DNA of 35,943 nucleotides from DATHSY01 sp046729855. GTDB lineage: Bacteria; Actinomycetota; UBA4738; HRBIN12. The notes beneath the pieces were generated by a model. It ran no database searches and had not been told where the DNA came from. It saw only the letters and a program-made list of their open reading frames with translations. Position 1 is the stretch's first letter; every line of letters begins with the position of its first letter. The stretch covers positions 1 to 35,943 of the forward strand of contig JBKPHM010000083.1 in NCBI GenBank assembly GCA_046729855.1, read 5' to 3'. The translations under genes and the position numbers were made by a program. Below, piece by piece: positions 23,953 to 30,876 of this stretch.

Positions 23953-24245
23953 GAGAGGGCCGCGAACGCAGGTGTCACGACGACGAACGCGAGGATCGCG
24001 CCCTTCGCCGCCGCGTCCTCGAACGCCGCGCGATCTCCGGCGAGCGCCACGTGGAACACCACTACGATCGACAGGAAGACGAGGTACCCGCCGACGACCG
24101 TACGGGTCAGCGCGCGGACGTACGCAGCCGTCGACCAGGCTCGCGGGGTGGTGGGTTCTGTGCGCCGCCGTGCGCTGTTCGCCGCGATGCCGAGGAACAG
24201 GATGAACGCGGTGACGAGCGGAGCCCAGATCCGGGCTGGAACCAT
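23925..24245 (-). CDS. Small three-helix membrane protein
   Basis: A 106-residue protein with helices at about 7-22 (WAPLVTAFILFLGIAA), 50-68 (VGGYLVFLSIVVVFHVALA) and 82-100. The loop after helix 1 is basic (NSARRRTEP), consistent with the cytoplasmic side. It begins seven bases after the stop of the preceding small membrane protein gene and overlaps the start of the EndoV-like gene by 28 bases, so these form one minus-strand operon. The family is not recognised with certainty. Confidence 0.7.
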   Translation of the reverse strand: MVPARIWAPLVTAFILFLGIAANSARRRTEPTTPRAWSTAAYVRALTRTVVGGYLVFLSIVVVFHVALAGDRAAFEDAAAKGAILAFVVVTPAFAALSWLEHALRR

Positions 24246-24252
24246 GCGACGG

Positions 24253-24471
24253 TCAGCCCTCGATCACCGATCCGGCGCCTCGTGCGAACAGGTGCCAACC
24301 GAGCCACAGCCACAGCGCGAATAGGACGATCCGCCCGAATGGCAGGCGCATGAAGTCCCGGAACATCTGCGACAGCGTGGGCCACTCCGGCGCATTCACG
24401 AGACCGAACCCTTGCCACACCAGTAGCGAACCGACGACCACGATCCACCCCACGATTGCGAAGACACGCAC
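24253..24471 (-). CDS. Small two-helix membrane protein (DUF6186-like)
   Basis: A 72-residue protein with helices at about 2-22 (RVFAIVGWIVVVGSLLVWQGF) and 46-64 (GRIVLFALWLWLGWHLFAR). The ending FALWLWLGWHLFAR resembles the DUF6186 family of actinobacterial small membrane proteins, often found with the three-helix protein encoded next. The start is GTG 24471 with GAGGGAGGAA upstream. The function is unknown. Confidence 0.7.
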   Translation of the reverse strand: MRVFAIVGWIVVVGSLLVWQGFGLVNAPEWPTLSQMFRDFMRLPFGRIVLFALWLWLGWHLFARGAGSVIEG

Positions 24472-24499
24472 CGTTGTTCCTCCCTCTGCGGAAGACGAC

Positions 24500-24997
24500 C
24501 TATCCGCCGACGCGATCCGTCTCGGACGACCGGTCCTCCGCCACCAGCCACTCGACGAACGCCTCGTTCGCCAGGGCGGGGAACCCGTCGACGCTCGGCC
24601 CTCGCTGCCTCCTGACGAGCTCTATGGCGTCGCCGGCGCTCCAGCCCATCTCCATGAGGGCGCGCGCTACGACGACGCCGGATCGATTGAGGCCCTCGGT
24701 GCAGTGGACGAGCACCTTCCGGCCCGCGCCTACCAGCGAGGCGACGAACGAGGCGACGTCGCGCACCTTCGGGTCCACGTCATCCCCGTCCTCCATCGGA
24801 AAGCTGAGGTACATCCGCCCGACGGTGACCGGCGGCGCCCAGGCCCAGTCCCAGTCCTCGAGGTCGACGATCGCGTCCACACCGAGCGTCGCGTACTCGG
24901 TGTCGGCGGCAAGGCGCGTGCCTATCGACAACCCCGGGACGACGTCGTAGACCTGCATCTTCCAGCCCGCGGGCGCGGGCGTTGGATACTCGCGCAT
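24500..24997 (-). CDS. Dual-specificity protein phosphatase
   Basis: A 165-residue Cys-based phosphatase. The signature loop VHCTEGLNRSG at 98-107 gives nucleophile Cys99 and Arg105, and Asp70 in FPMEDGDD is a candidate general acid. The N-terminal half (YDVVPGLSIGTRLA ... LGVDAIVDLEDWDW) is the typical DSP fold beginning, and the C-terminal part (VARALMEMGWSAGDAIELVRRQRG) its helical bundle. Targets could be phosphoproteins, phosphoinositides or RNA 5' ends. The start is the last ATG upstream of the conserved fold with only a weak GGGA nearby. It is divergent from the cyclase gene, with 120 non-coding bases between. Confidence 0.88.
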   Translation of the reverse strand: MREYPTPAPAGWKMQVYDVVPGLSIGTRLAADTEYATLGVDAIVDLEDWDWAWAPPVTVGRMYLSFPMEDGDDVDPKVRDVASFVASLVGAGRKVLVHCTEGLNRSGVVVARALMEMGWSAGDAIELVRRQRGPSVDGFPALANEAFVEWLVAEDRSSETDRVGG

Positions 24998-25117
24998 CGG
25001 TCCCGATCGTAGGGCATCACCCGCCGACGCGGCGTCTCGGACATCGCGTTCACCGCCCGACGGTGCGAGACGGGGAGTTGCCATGTCGTGGCACACTGAT
25101 CCGGGTCCCGTTCCGAA

Positions 25118-25873
25118 ATGCCATCGCCCGACACCCCCTCGATCCGTTACCGCCGCCGGAAACGGTGGCTGGCGATGCACGCGGTGCTCTTCCTCATCGT
25201 GAACGGCTTCTTCGTGGCCCAGTGGCTGCTGGCGCACTCCGTCGAGGACGCCCGCATGGACCCCGCGGCGCTCTCCTCGTTCTGGCCGGCCTGGCTGATC
25301 GCGCTCTGGGGCCCGGTCCTCGGCCTCCACGGCCTGTACGTCTGGGCGCGCAAGCCCGTGGTCGAGATCGAGCCGGCGCGACCCGTGAGTCTCCGGTTCG
25401 GGCGAGCCGTTCGAACGGTCGTGTTCACGGACATCGTCGGGTCGACGGCGCGGGCCCGGGAGCTCGGCGATCGAAGCTGGAGCGAGGTCCTCGGTCGGCA
25501 CGACCGCATCGCCGAATCGCTCGCCCGACGGTTTCGAGGGCGCGTCGTCAAACACATGGGCGACGGACAGCTCTCGGTCTTCGAGTCTCCGGAGGAGGCG
25601 ATCCGGTTCGCCGACGCGTTGCGCACGGAGGTCCGCGACCACGTCGAGATCCGAGCCGGCATGCATGCCGGCGAGGTCGAGCTGCGTCGGCGCGACGTGA
25701 CCGGCATCGGCGTCCACATCGCGTCTCGGGTGATGGATCAGGCGGAGCCCTCCCAGATCCTCGTCTCCAGGACGGTTCGCGACCTCGTGGCCGGTTCGGA
25801 GATCCGCTTCGTCGACGTCGGGACGCGCGAGCTCAAAGGGCTCGGTGACTGGGAGCTCTTCGCCGTCGCGTAG
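25118..25873 (+). CDS. Membrane-anchored class III adenylate/guanylate cyclase
   Basis: A 251-residue protein. Residues about 20-40 and 57-77 are two helices (2TM-type domain). The cyclase domain runs from about 95 to 251. Metal-binding Asp105 is in VVFTDIVGSTA and Asp149 in KHMGDGQLSVF; GIGVHIASR carries the transition-state Arg but has His where many cyclases have Asn, a common actinobacterial variant. The ending DVGTRELKGLGDWELFAV is typical. It should make cAMP or cGMP as a homodimer at the membrane. The ATG at 25118 has no clear ribosome binding site. Confidence 0.9.
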   Translation: MPSPDTPSIRYRRRKRWLAMHAVLFLIVNGFFVAQWLLAHSVEDARMDPAALSSFWPAWLIALWGPVLGLHGLYVWARKPVVEIEPARPVSLRFGRAVRTVVFTDIVGSTARARELGDRSWSEVLGRHDRIAESLARRFRGRVVKHMGDGQLSVFESPEEAIRFADALRTEVRDHVEIRAGMHAGEVELRRRDVTGIGVHIASRVMDQAEPSQILVSRTVRDLVAGSEIRFVDVGTRELKGLGDWELFAVA

Positions 25874-25901
25874 ACCTTGCACCGCGAACGTTCATGGACC
25901 G

Positions 25902-25929
25902 GTAAGGAGCCCGCAAGCGCTCGGTAACG
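25902..25929 (+). promoter_or_regulatory. Three direct repeats at 11-bp spacing: putative response-regulator operator
   Basis: GTAAGG (25902-25907), GCAAGC (25913-25918) and GTAACG (25924-25929) follow one another exactly 11 bases apart. Eleven-bp-spaced direct repeats are the standard layout of OmpR/PhoB-family binding sites. A possible -10 (CAGACT, 25940-25945) follows, and the secreted-protein gene starts at 25990. A matching pair lies before the molybdoenzyme gene. Confidence 0.6.
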
Positions 25930-25989
25930 ACGCGCCTCCCAGACTCGAACCGAGTGGACCGAGATTCGGTCCGAGGGAGGAGGCGAACG

Positions 25990-26427
25990 ATGCTTCGACG
26001 CACGTTCGTGGGCATCGCGGTCGCGGCCGCGATCGTCGTGCCGGCCGGCGTCGCGTCCGCCGGCGTGACGGGCCCGTCGTTCTACGTGGACGGGCAGCTG
26101 TACCGGACGGTCGGGACACCCACCGACCTCTCGGGAACCAGCGCGCCGGACTCGAGCTTCGATGTGATCTACGACTTCGGCGGGCTCCAGCCCAACGTCG
26201 CGGAGGCGGCGCCCGGAGACACCGACTACAACGGTGGGCGCTGGCTGGTGCACGCCGTGTCCTTCGCCGACTACGCGGCGGCCGTCGCCGCGGTCGACGC
26301 AAACGGCAGCGGCGATCTCGACAGCGTGGAGGAGGTCGACGCCGCGATCGACGCAGGGCTGGCGATGGACCTCGGGGTCGTGAAGCAGTTCGAGTGCCCG
26401 GCGATCCCCTTGTCCGCCTCGTCGTAG
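25990..26427 (+). CDS. Small secreted protein with an EF-hand-like segment
   Basis: A 145-residue protein with a clear Sec signal peptide: MLRRTFVGIAVAAAIVVPAGVASAG, cleavage expected after ASA. The mature part is acidic and rich in Gly, Asp and aromatic residues. Near the end, VDANGSGDLDSVEEVDAAID has the D-x-N-G-S-G-D-x-D spacing of a calcium loop. One Cys lies in FECPAI. The start at 25990 has GAGGGAGGAGG upstream; the frame is open further 5' but that part is the promoter. It precedes the molybdoenzyme gene, and both have the same 11-bp-spaced repeats upstream, so the two are probably co-regulated. The family is unknown. Confidence 0.75.
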   Translation: MLRRTFVGIAVAAAIVVPAGVASAGVTGPSFYVDGQLYRTVGTPTDLSGTSAPDSSFDVIYDFGGLQPNVAEAAPGDTDYNGGRWLVHAVSFADYAAAVAAVDANGSGDLDSVEEVDAAIDAGLAMDLGVVKQFECPAIPLSASS

Positions 26428-26452
26428 CGCGGGGCGACGGCGCGCGACCGAC

Positions 26453-26469
26453 GTAAGGGATCTGCAAGG
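26453..26469 (+). promoter_or_regulatory. Two direct repeats at 11-bp spacing: putative response-regulator operator
   Basis: GTAAGG (26453-26458) and GCAAGG (26464-26469), 11 bases apart, match the first two repeats of the 25902-25929 site, including the order GTAAGG then GCAAG. A possible -10 (CATCCT, 26479-26484) follows directly before the molybdoenzyme start, which would make its mRNA nearly or fully leaderless. Confidence 0.55.
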
Positions 26470-26484
26470 TCTCGAGGGCATCCT

Positions 26485-28023
26485 GTGGGCGTGTCGGAAC
26501 GGCCTGGGTCGCGCGCCGTCGGCGCCTCGATCGGCCTGATCGCCGGGGGCGTCGCGGTCGGGGTCGCCCAGCTCATCGCGGGGGTGATCGACCCCCGGTG
26601 GTCGCCGCTCGTCGCTGTTGGGCAGGCCGCGATCGACCTGACGCCCGAGTGGCTCAAGGACTGGGCGATCAGGACCTTCGGCGAGAGCGACAAGACCGTC
26701 CTGCTCATCGGGATCGGCGTCGTGCTCGCCGTCCTCGCCGCCGCGCTCGGTGCGGCGTCGGAGCCGAGGCCGTGGATCGCCTTCGCGGCGCTCGCCGGGC
26801 TCGGGTCGATCGGCATCGGGGCGGCGCTCACCCGCCCCGATGCACCGGCGCTTGCGAGCGTCCCGACCCTCGTCGGCGTCGGCGCGGGTGCGCTCGCGCT
26901 GGTGACGCTGCGCCGGGCGTCCTCGCCGACCGAGGCACTATCGGTCCCCGCGTCGGAGGGCGCGTTCGACCGGAGACGGTTCCTCGTGGCCAGCGCCGCC
27001 GCGGCCGTCGGTGCGCTCGCCGCCGGCGGGGCGGGAACGCTCCTCGGGCGGCGGCTGCGTGCGGATGCCTCCAGGGCCGAGGTGGTGATCCCGGACCCGA
27101 TGTCGAGCGCCGCGCCCGTTGGAGGGAAGCTCCGCGTGCCCGGACTCGAGCCGTTCTTCACGCCGAACGAACGCTTCTATCGCGTCGACACGGCGCTCCT
27201 GGTTCCCGCCGTCACGGCGGAGGAGTGGCGGCTCCGGATCCACGGCATGGTCGACCGAGAGCTGACGATCGACTACGCCGGGCTCCTGTCCCGGACGCTG
27301 ATCGAGCGTGACGTGACACTCGCCTGCGTGTCGAACGAGGTGGGCGGCCGGTACGTCGGCAACGCGCGCTGGATCGGCGTACCGCTCGGCGAGCTGCTGG
27401 AGGAGGCCGGGGTCGACCCGCGTGCCGACCAGCTCGTATCGCGTTCGGCCGACGGGTTCACGGCGGGGACGCCGACCGCGGACGTCAGGGACGGGCGCGA
27501 CGCGATGCTCACGGTTGCCATGAACGGCGAGCCGCTCCCGATCGCGCACGGCTTCCCGGTCCGCATGGTCGTTCCGGGCCTGTACGGCTACGTATCGGCG
27601 ACCAAGTGGCTCGTCGAGCTGGAGCTCACGACGTTCGACGCGTTCGACGCCTACTGGGTCAGGCGTGGGTGGGCGGAGCGGGCGCCGGTCAAGACGATGT
27701 CGCGGATCGATACTCCGAGGGGGTTGTCGCCGCTGCGAGCGGGCGAGGTTCCGGTCGCTGGCGTCGCGTGGGCACAGCACCGTGGGATCGCTCGCGTCGA
27801 GCTGCGCGTGGACGACGACGGGTGGCTCCCGGCGGAGCTCGCGCCCGCCGGATCGATCGACACGTGGCGGCAGTGGGTCCTCCGGTGGGAGGCGACCCCG
27901 GGCGAGCACCGGCTGCAGGTCCGCGCGACCGACGGCGAGGGCGAGACGCAGCCCGACGCGCGCGTCGGCCCCTTCCCGGACGGCGCCACCGGCTGGCACA
28001 CGATCAGCGTGAACGTGACGTGA
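26485..28023 (+). CDS. Membrane-anchored sulfite-oxidase-family molybdopterin oxidoreductase
   Basis: A 512-residue protein. The first 145 residues hold four helices (about 14-34, 71-90, 96-115, 125-142). After them comes FDRRRFLVASAAAAVGALAAGG (about 161-182), a Tat-type RR motif with its own hydrophobic segment. The catalytic domain follows: LACVSNEVGG carries the molybdenum-ligand Cys281, and GFPVRMVVPGLYGYVSATKWL is the conserved SUOX-fold motif. The C-terminal part (from about 395) is the Mo-co dimerisation beta domain (RGIARVELRVDDDGW). The domain should lie outside the membrane and reduce or oxidise S-oxides. The start is GTG 26485 or the in-frame GTG 26491. A two-component system follows at once. 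Confidence 0.9.
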   Translation: MGVSERPGSRAVGASIGLIAGGVAVGVAQLIAGVIDPRWSPLVAVGQAAIDLTPEWLKDWAIRTFGESDKTVLLIGIGVVLAVLAAALGAASEPRPWIAFAALAGLGSIGIGAALTRPDAPALASVPTLVGVGAGALALVTLRRASSPTEALSVPASEGAFDRRRFLVASAAAAVGALAAGGAGTLLGRRLRADASRAEVVIPDPMSSAAPVGGKLRVPGLEPFFTPNERFYRVDTALLVPAVTAEEWRLRIHGMVDRELTIDYAGLLSRTLIERDVTLACVSNEVGGRYVGNARWIGVPLGELLEEAGVDPRADQLVSRSADGFTAGTPTADVRDGRDAMLTVAMNGEPLPIAHGFPVRMVVPGLYGYVSATKWLVELELTTFDAFDAYWVRRGWAERAPVKTMSRIDTPRGLSPLRAGEVPVAGVAWAQHRGIARVELRVDDDGWLPAELAPAGSIDTWRQWVLRWEATPGEHRLQVRATDGEGETQPDARVGPFPDGATGWHTISVNVT

Positions 28024-28069
28024 TGCGGTCGCGATGGTCGTGAGCTCGCTCCGTGTCACGATGTGGGGC

Positions 28070-28753
28070 ATGACGCCTCCTCGCGTGCTGGTGGTGGACG
28101 ACGAACCGATGGTCCGCGAGGTCCTCGAGCGCTACCTCAGCCGCGAGGGGTTCCAGGTGACGACGGCCTCTGACGGCGAGGAGGCACTCGCGACGTTTGC
28201 CGAGACCGAGCCGGACCTGGTCGTGCTGGACCTGATGCTTCCTCGGCTCGACGGCTACGAGGTGTTCCGATGGCTGCGTGAACGGGCGCCGACCCCGGTC
28301 ATCGTGCTAACCGCGCGCGGGGAGGAGACCGAGCGGGTCATCGGGCTCGAACGAGGCGCCGACGACTACATCGCCAAGCCCTTCTCGCCGAGGGAGGTCG
28401 TCGCCCGCGTCCGGGCCGTCCTCCGTCGCGCCGGCGGAGGCGAGGCGACCCCCGCGGTGATCGGCTTCGGCGACGTCCGGGTCGACACCGGGCGCCGGAC
28501 GGTTCACGTCCGTGGCGAGCCGGTGCAGCTCACCCGGAAGGAGTTCGACCTGCTCGTTCTGCTCGCGTCGAACCCCGGGATCACGTTCACCCGCACGCAG
28601 CTCCTCGAGGAGGTCTGGGACTTCGCGTGGGACGGGGACAGCTCCACCGTCACGGTCCACGTTCGCCGCCTCCGCGAGAAGATCGAGACCTACCCGTCCG
28701 AGCCTCGGCATCTCCTCACGGTGTGGGGCGTCGGCTACCGGTTCGAGGCATGA
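28070..28753 (+). CDS. OmpR-family response regulator
   Basis: A 227-residue regulator. The receiver domain (1-118) has Asp10/Asp11, the phosphorylated Asp54 in VVLDLMLPRLDGYE, Thr81 in VLTARG and Lys103 in YIAKPFSP. The C-terminal winged helix (about 130-227) has the OmpR pattern VQLTRKEFDLLVLLASNPG ... RTQLLEEVW ... VTVHVRRLREKIE ... VWGVGYRFE. Its stop overlaps the ATG of the sensor kinase gene. The start at 28070 fits the family; ATG 28061 is possible. It is the likely reader of the 11-bp-spaced repeats upstream of the two preceding genes. Confidence 0.94.
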   Translation: MTPPRVLVVDDEPMVREVLERYLSREGFQVTTASDGEEALATFAETEPDLVVLDLMLPRLDGYEVFRWLRERAPTPVIVLTARGEETERVIGLERGADDYIAKPFSPREVVARVRAVLRRAGGGEATPAVIGFGDVRVDTGRRTVHVRGEPVQLTRKEFDLLVLLASNPGITFTRTQLLEEVWDFAWDGDSSTVTVHVRRLREKIETYPSEPRHLLTVWGVGYRFEA

Positions 28754-29973
28754 GACAGGGCGTCCGCACTGCGCTCATCCTCGCCGGCATCGTCGCGGCG
28801 AGCGTCGTGGGCGCGGTCGTCACGAGCGCGGCGCTCGGGATGGAAGCGAGCGAGACGGCGCACGTCGCCGCGGCCCTCGTCCCGGCCGCGCTCGCGACGG
28901 TCGTGGCGGCGGTGCTGGCTCCTCGCGTCCTCGCCCATGCGTCGCTGTCGACGCGGCTGATCGCGGTCGCCATCGTCGCGATCTTCGTTGCACTCGCGAA
29001 CCTCGCGGCGCTGTCGATCGACATGGTCGTGAGCGGACACGACGCGAAGCTGCTGGCCATCCTCCTGGTGTTCGGGCTCGGGGCCGGCCTGACGGTCGCG
29101 GTCGCGTTGGCGCGGACGCTCGCGCCCTCGTTCCGCCGGCTCGCGCGGACGGCGGACGCGCTCGGTCGCGGCGACCTCGACGCGCGCGTGGGCGAGCTGT
29201 CGGGCGGCGCCGAACTCGACGCGCTCGCGCGGACGCTCGACGACATGGCAGCAAAGCTCCAGCGCGCCGAGGCGCAGCGTCGGTCGAGCGAGGACATGCG
29301 GCGGGCGTTGATCACGGCGGTGTCGCATGATCTGAGAACGCCCCTCACGTCGCTGCGTGCGATGGTCGAGGCGATCGAGGACGGCGTGGTGGACGACCCG
29401 CCCACAGTCGCGCGGTACGTCGCCGAGATGCGCAGATCGGTGAACCAGCTCTCGACGATGGTCGACGACCTGTTCGAGCTCACGCAGCTCGACGCCGGCT
29501 CGATCGAGCGCGAGACCAAACGGGCGCGCCTCGACGAGGTCGTCCGCTCCGCGATCGCGACCGTCGAGCCGCACGTCGCCTTGAAGTCACTGACGCTCGA
29601 GGCCGACCTCGGCGCGTTCGCGGACGTGCCATGTTCGCCGTGGATCACACGTGTCCTGCAAAATCTCCTCATGAACGCGGTGCGGCACACGCCGGCGGAC
29701 GGGACGGTGCGCCTGGCGGCCGAGCGAAAGGGTGACGTGCTCGAGCTATCGGTCGAAGACACCGGCGACGGGATCCGGTCCGACGAGCTCGAGCGGATCT
29801 TCGAGCCGTTCTACCGAGCCGATCCCGCACGCAGCGGCCCGGGGTCCGGCCTGGGTCTCGCCCTCGCGAAGCGCATCGTCGAGGCGCTCGGCGGCCGCAT
29901 CAGCGCCGATGCCCAGATCGCAACGGGCGCGCGGTTCGCAGTCGTCTTGCCGATAGGCTCGGCGAGTTCGTGA
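28750..29973 (+). CDS. Membrane sensor histidine kinase with HAMP domain
   Basis: A 407-residue kinase. Four helices lie at about 7-29, 38-58, 67-90 and 99-120, with almost no extracytoplasmic domain. A HAMP region (about 121-175, RRLARTADALGRGDLDARVG) precedes the HisKA domain with phosphorylated His193 in VSHDLRTPL. The ATPase domain has the N box LLMNAVRHTP, G1 DTGDGI, F box FEPFYR and G2 GSGLGLALAK. ATGA overlap with the regulator gene shows translational coupling. With so little outside the membrane it probably senses a signal within the bilayer or through a partner. Confidence 0.93.
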   Translation: MRQGVRTALILAGIVAASVVGAVVTSAALGMEASETAHVAAALVPAALATVVAAVLAPRVLAHASLSTRLIAVAIVAIFVALANLAALSIDMVVSGHDAKLLAILLVFGLGAGLTVAVALARTLAPSFRRLARTADALGRGDLDARVGELSGGAELDALARTLDDMAAKLQRAEAQRRSSEDMRRALITAVSHDLRTPLTSLRAMVEAIEDGVVDDPPTVARYVAEMRRSVNQLSTMVDDLFELTQLDAGSIERETKRARLDEVVRSAIATVEPHVALKSLTLEADLGAFADVPCSPWITRVLQNLLMNAVRHTPADGTVRLAAERKGDVLELSVEDTGDGIRSDELERIFEPFYRADPARSGPGSGLGLALAKRIVEALGGRISADAQIATGARFAVVLPIGSASS

Positions 29974-29994
29974 GCTGCGTGGCAGACTGCGCCT

Positions 29995-30276
29995 ATGACC
30001 GACGACGAGGAGCTGCTCGGCCGGGCCGAGGAGGCGCTGACCGAGATCAAGATCGAGCACGGGCTGTCGGACCGGCACGCCTCCGTCCTGGCCGCGCTCC
30101 GGATCAGGCTCAAGGGCAGCGCCGGGAAGTCGCTGGAAGAGCTGCTCGAGGCGGCCGGCGATCTCAAGTCGGAGGACCTGACCGACAAGGTCGCCGAGGT
30201 CGAGGAGCGGCGCAAGCCCACGCTTGACGACCTGCTCAGCAAGGACCGCAAGCCCAAGCCCGAGTGGCCCTCCTGA
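29995..30276 (+). CDS. Small charged protein of unknown function (93 aa)
   Basis: A 93-residue hydrophilic, mostly helical protein: MTDDEELLGRAEEALTEIK at the start, a middle segment ASVLAALRIRLKGSAGKSLEELL and a Lys/Pro tail (KDRKPKPEWPS). There is no membrane segment or Cys. It begins 21 bases after the sensor kinase stop and may be the last gene of that transcript. There is no clear ribosome binding site. Not recognised. Confidence 0.6.
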   Translation: MTDDEELLGRAEEALTEIKIEHGLSDRHASVLAALRIRLKGSAGKSLEELLEAAGDLKSEDLTDKVAEVEERRKPTLDDLLSKDRKPKPEWPS

Positions 30277-30325
30277 GCCAGGGGTTCTTCGATCCTCGAG
30301 CTCGACCGGTTGACGAGTCTCCCGC

Positions 30326-30790
30326 CTACGCCTCCGCGAGCATCGCGCAGACATCGCGCGTGCGGCCGTTCACGTGCAACTCGCCGGCGGCGTCGCGAGT
30401 GATCCGACCCGCCGCATGGAGCAGCCCGCCGTCGGTGAACAGGAGCGTCTGACCCGTGCTGAAGACGGGCGCGCCGCTCTCGTCCAGGAACGCCGGCCCG
30501 GAGATGTCGAGCCATACCGACGTTCCGTTTGCGAGGTTCGTGACGACCGCGCTGATGTTCCCGGCCGTCAGCGTCGCGATGCCTTGCCCGACCGGCTCCG
30601 CGAACGAGATCACCTTGAAGTTCTGGTCGACCTCGATCCGCACCGCGAAGGGGCACGCGGCGCCTGCTGGTAGCTCGAGCACATCGGTCCCCGTGACCCG
30701 GGTCTGATCCGGTGGATCGGCAAACGCCGGCCCGCCGACGAGCACGAATGCGACGGCGAGGAGCGAAACGACGAGGCAGCGGCTCCGCAA
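30326..30790 (-). CDS. Small secreted protein (TTG start)
   Basis: A 154-residue protein with a Sec signal peptide (RCLVVSLLAVAFVLVGGPAFA, cleavage before DPPDQ). The mature part is beta-rich with two Cys (in AACPFAV and RDVCAML) that could pair; GNISAVVTNLANGTSVWLDISGPAF and TGQTLLFTDGGLLHAAGRI suggest a small beta sandwich. The TTG at 30790 is preferred because AAGGAG lies six bases upstream; the ATG at 30835 would put the -10 element inside the coding region. Similar small secreted proteins of unknown function occur in actinobacteria. Confidence 0.7.
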   Translation of the reverse strand: MRSRCLVVSLLAVAFVLVGGPAFADPPDQTRVTGTDVLELPAGAACPFAVRIEVDQNFKVISFAEPVGQGIATLTAGNISAVVTNLANGTSVWLDISGPAFLDESGAPVFSTGQTLLFTDGGLLHAAGRITRDAAGELHVNGRTRDVCAMLAEA

Positions 30791-30816
30791 GCGGTTCTCC
30801 TTACCGGGGGCCGGCC

Positions 30817-30846
30817 ACCCTATCGTCGGCCGCATCCGAGCTGCAA
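30817..30846 (-). promoter_or_regulatory. Sigma-70-type promoter of the small secreted protein gene
   Basis: On the minus strand TTGCAG (30846-30841) and TAGGGT (30822-30817) are 18 bases apart, the same spacing as the promoter at 17294-17323. The TTG start lies 26 bases downstream. Confidence 0.45.
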
Positions 30847-30876
30847 CCCGGGCGCGACATCGCTGCAACGCAGCGT

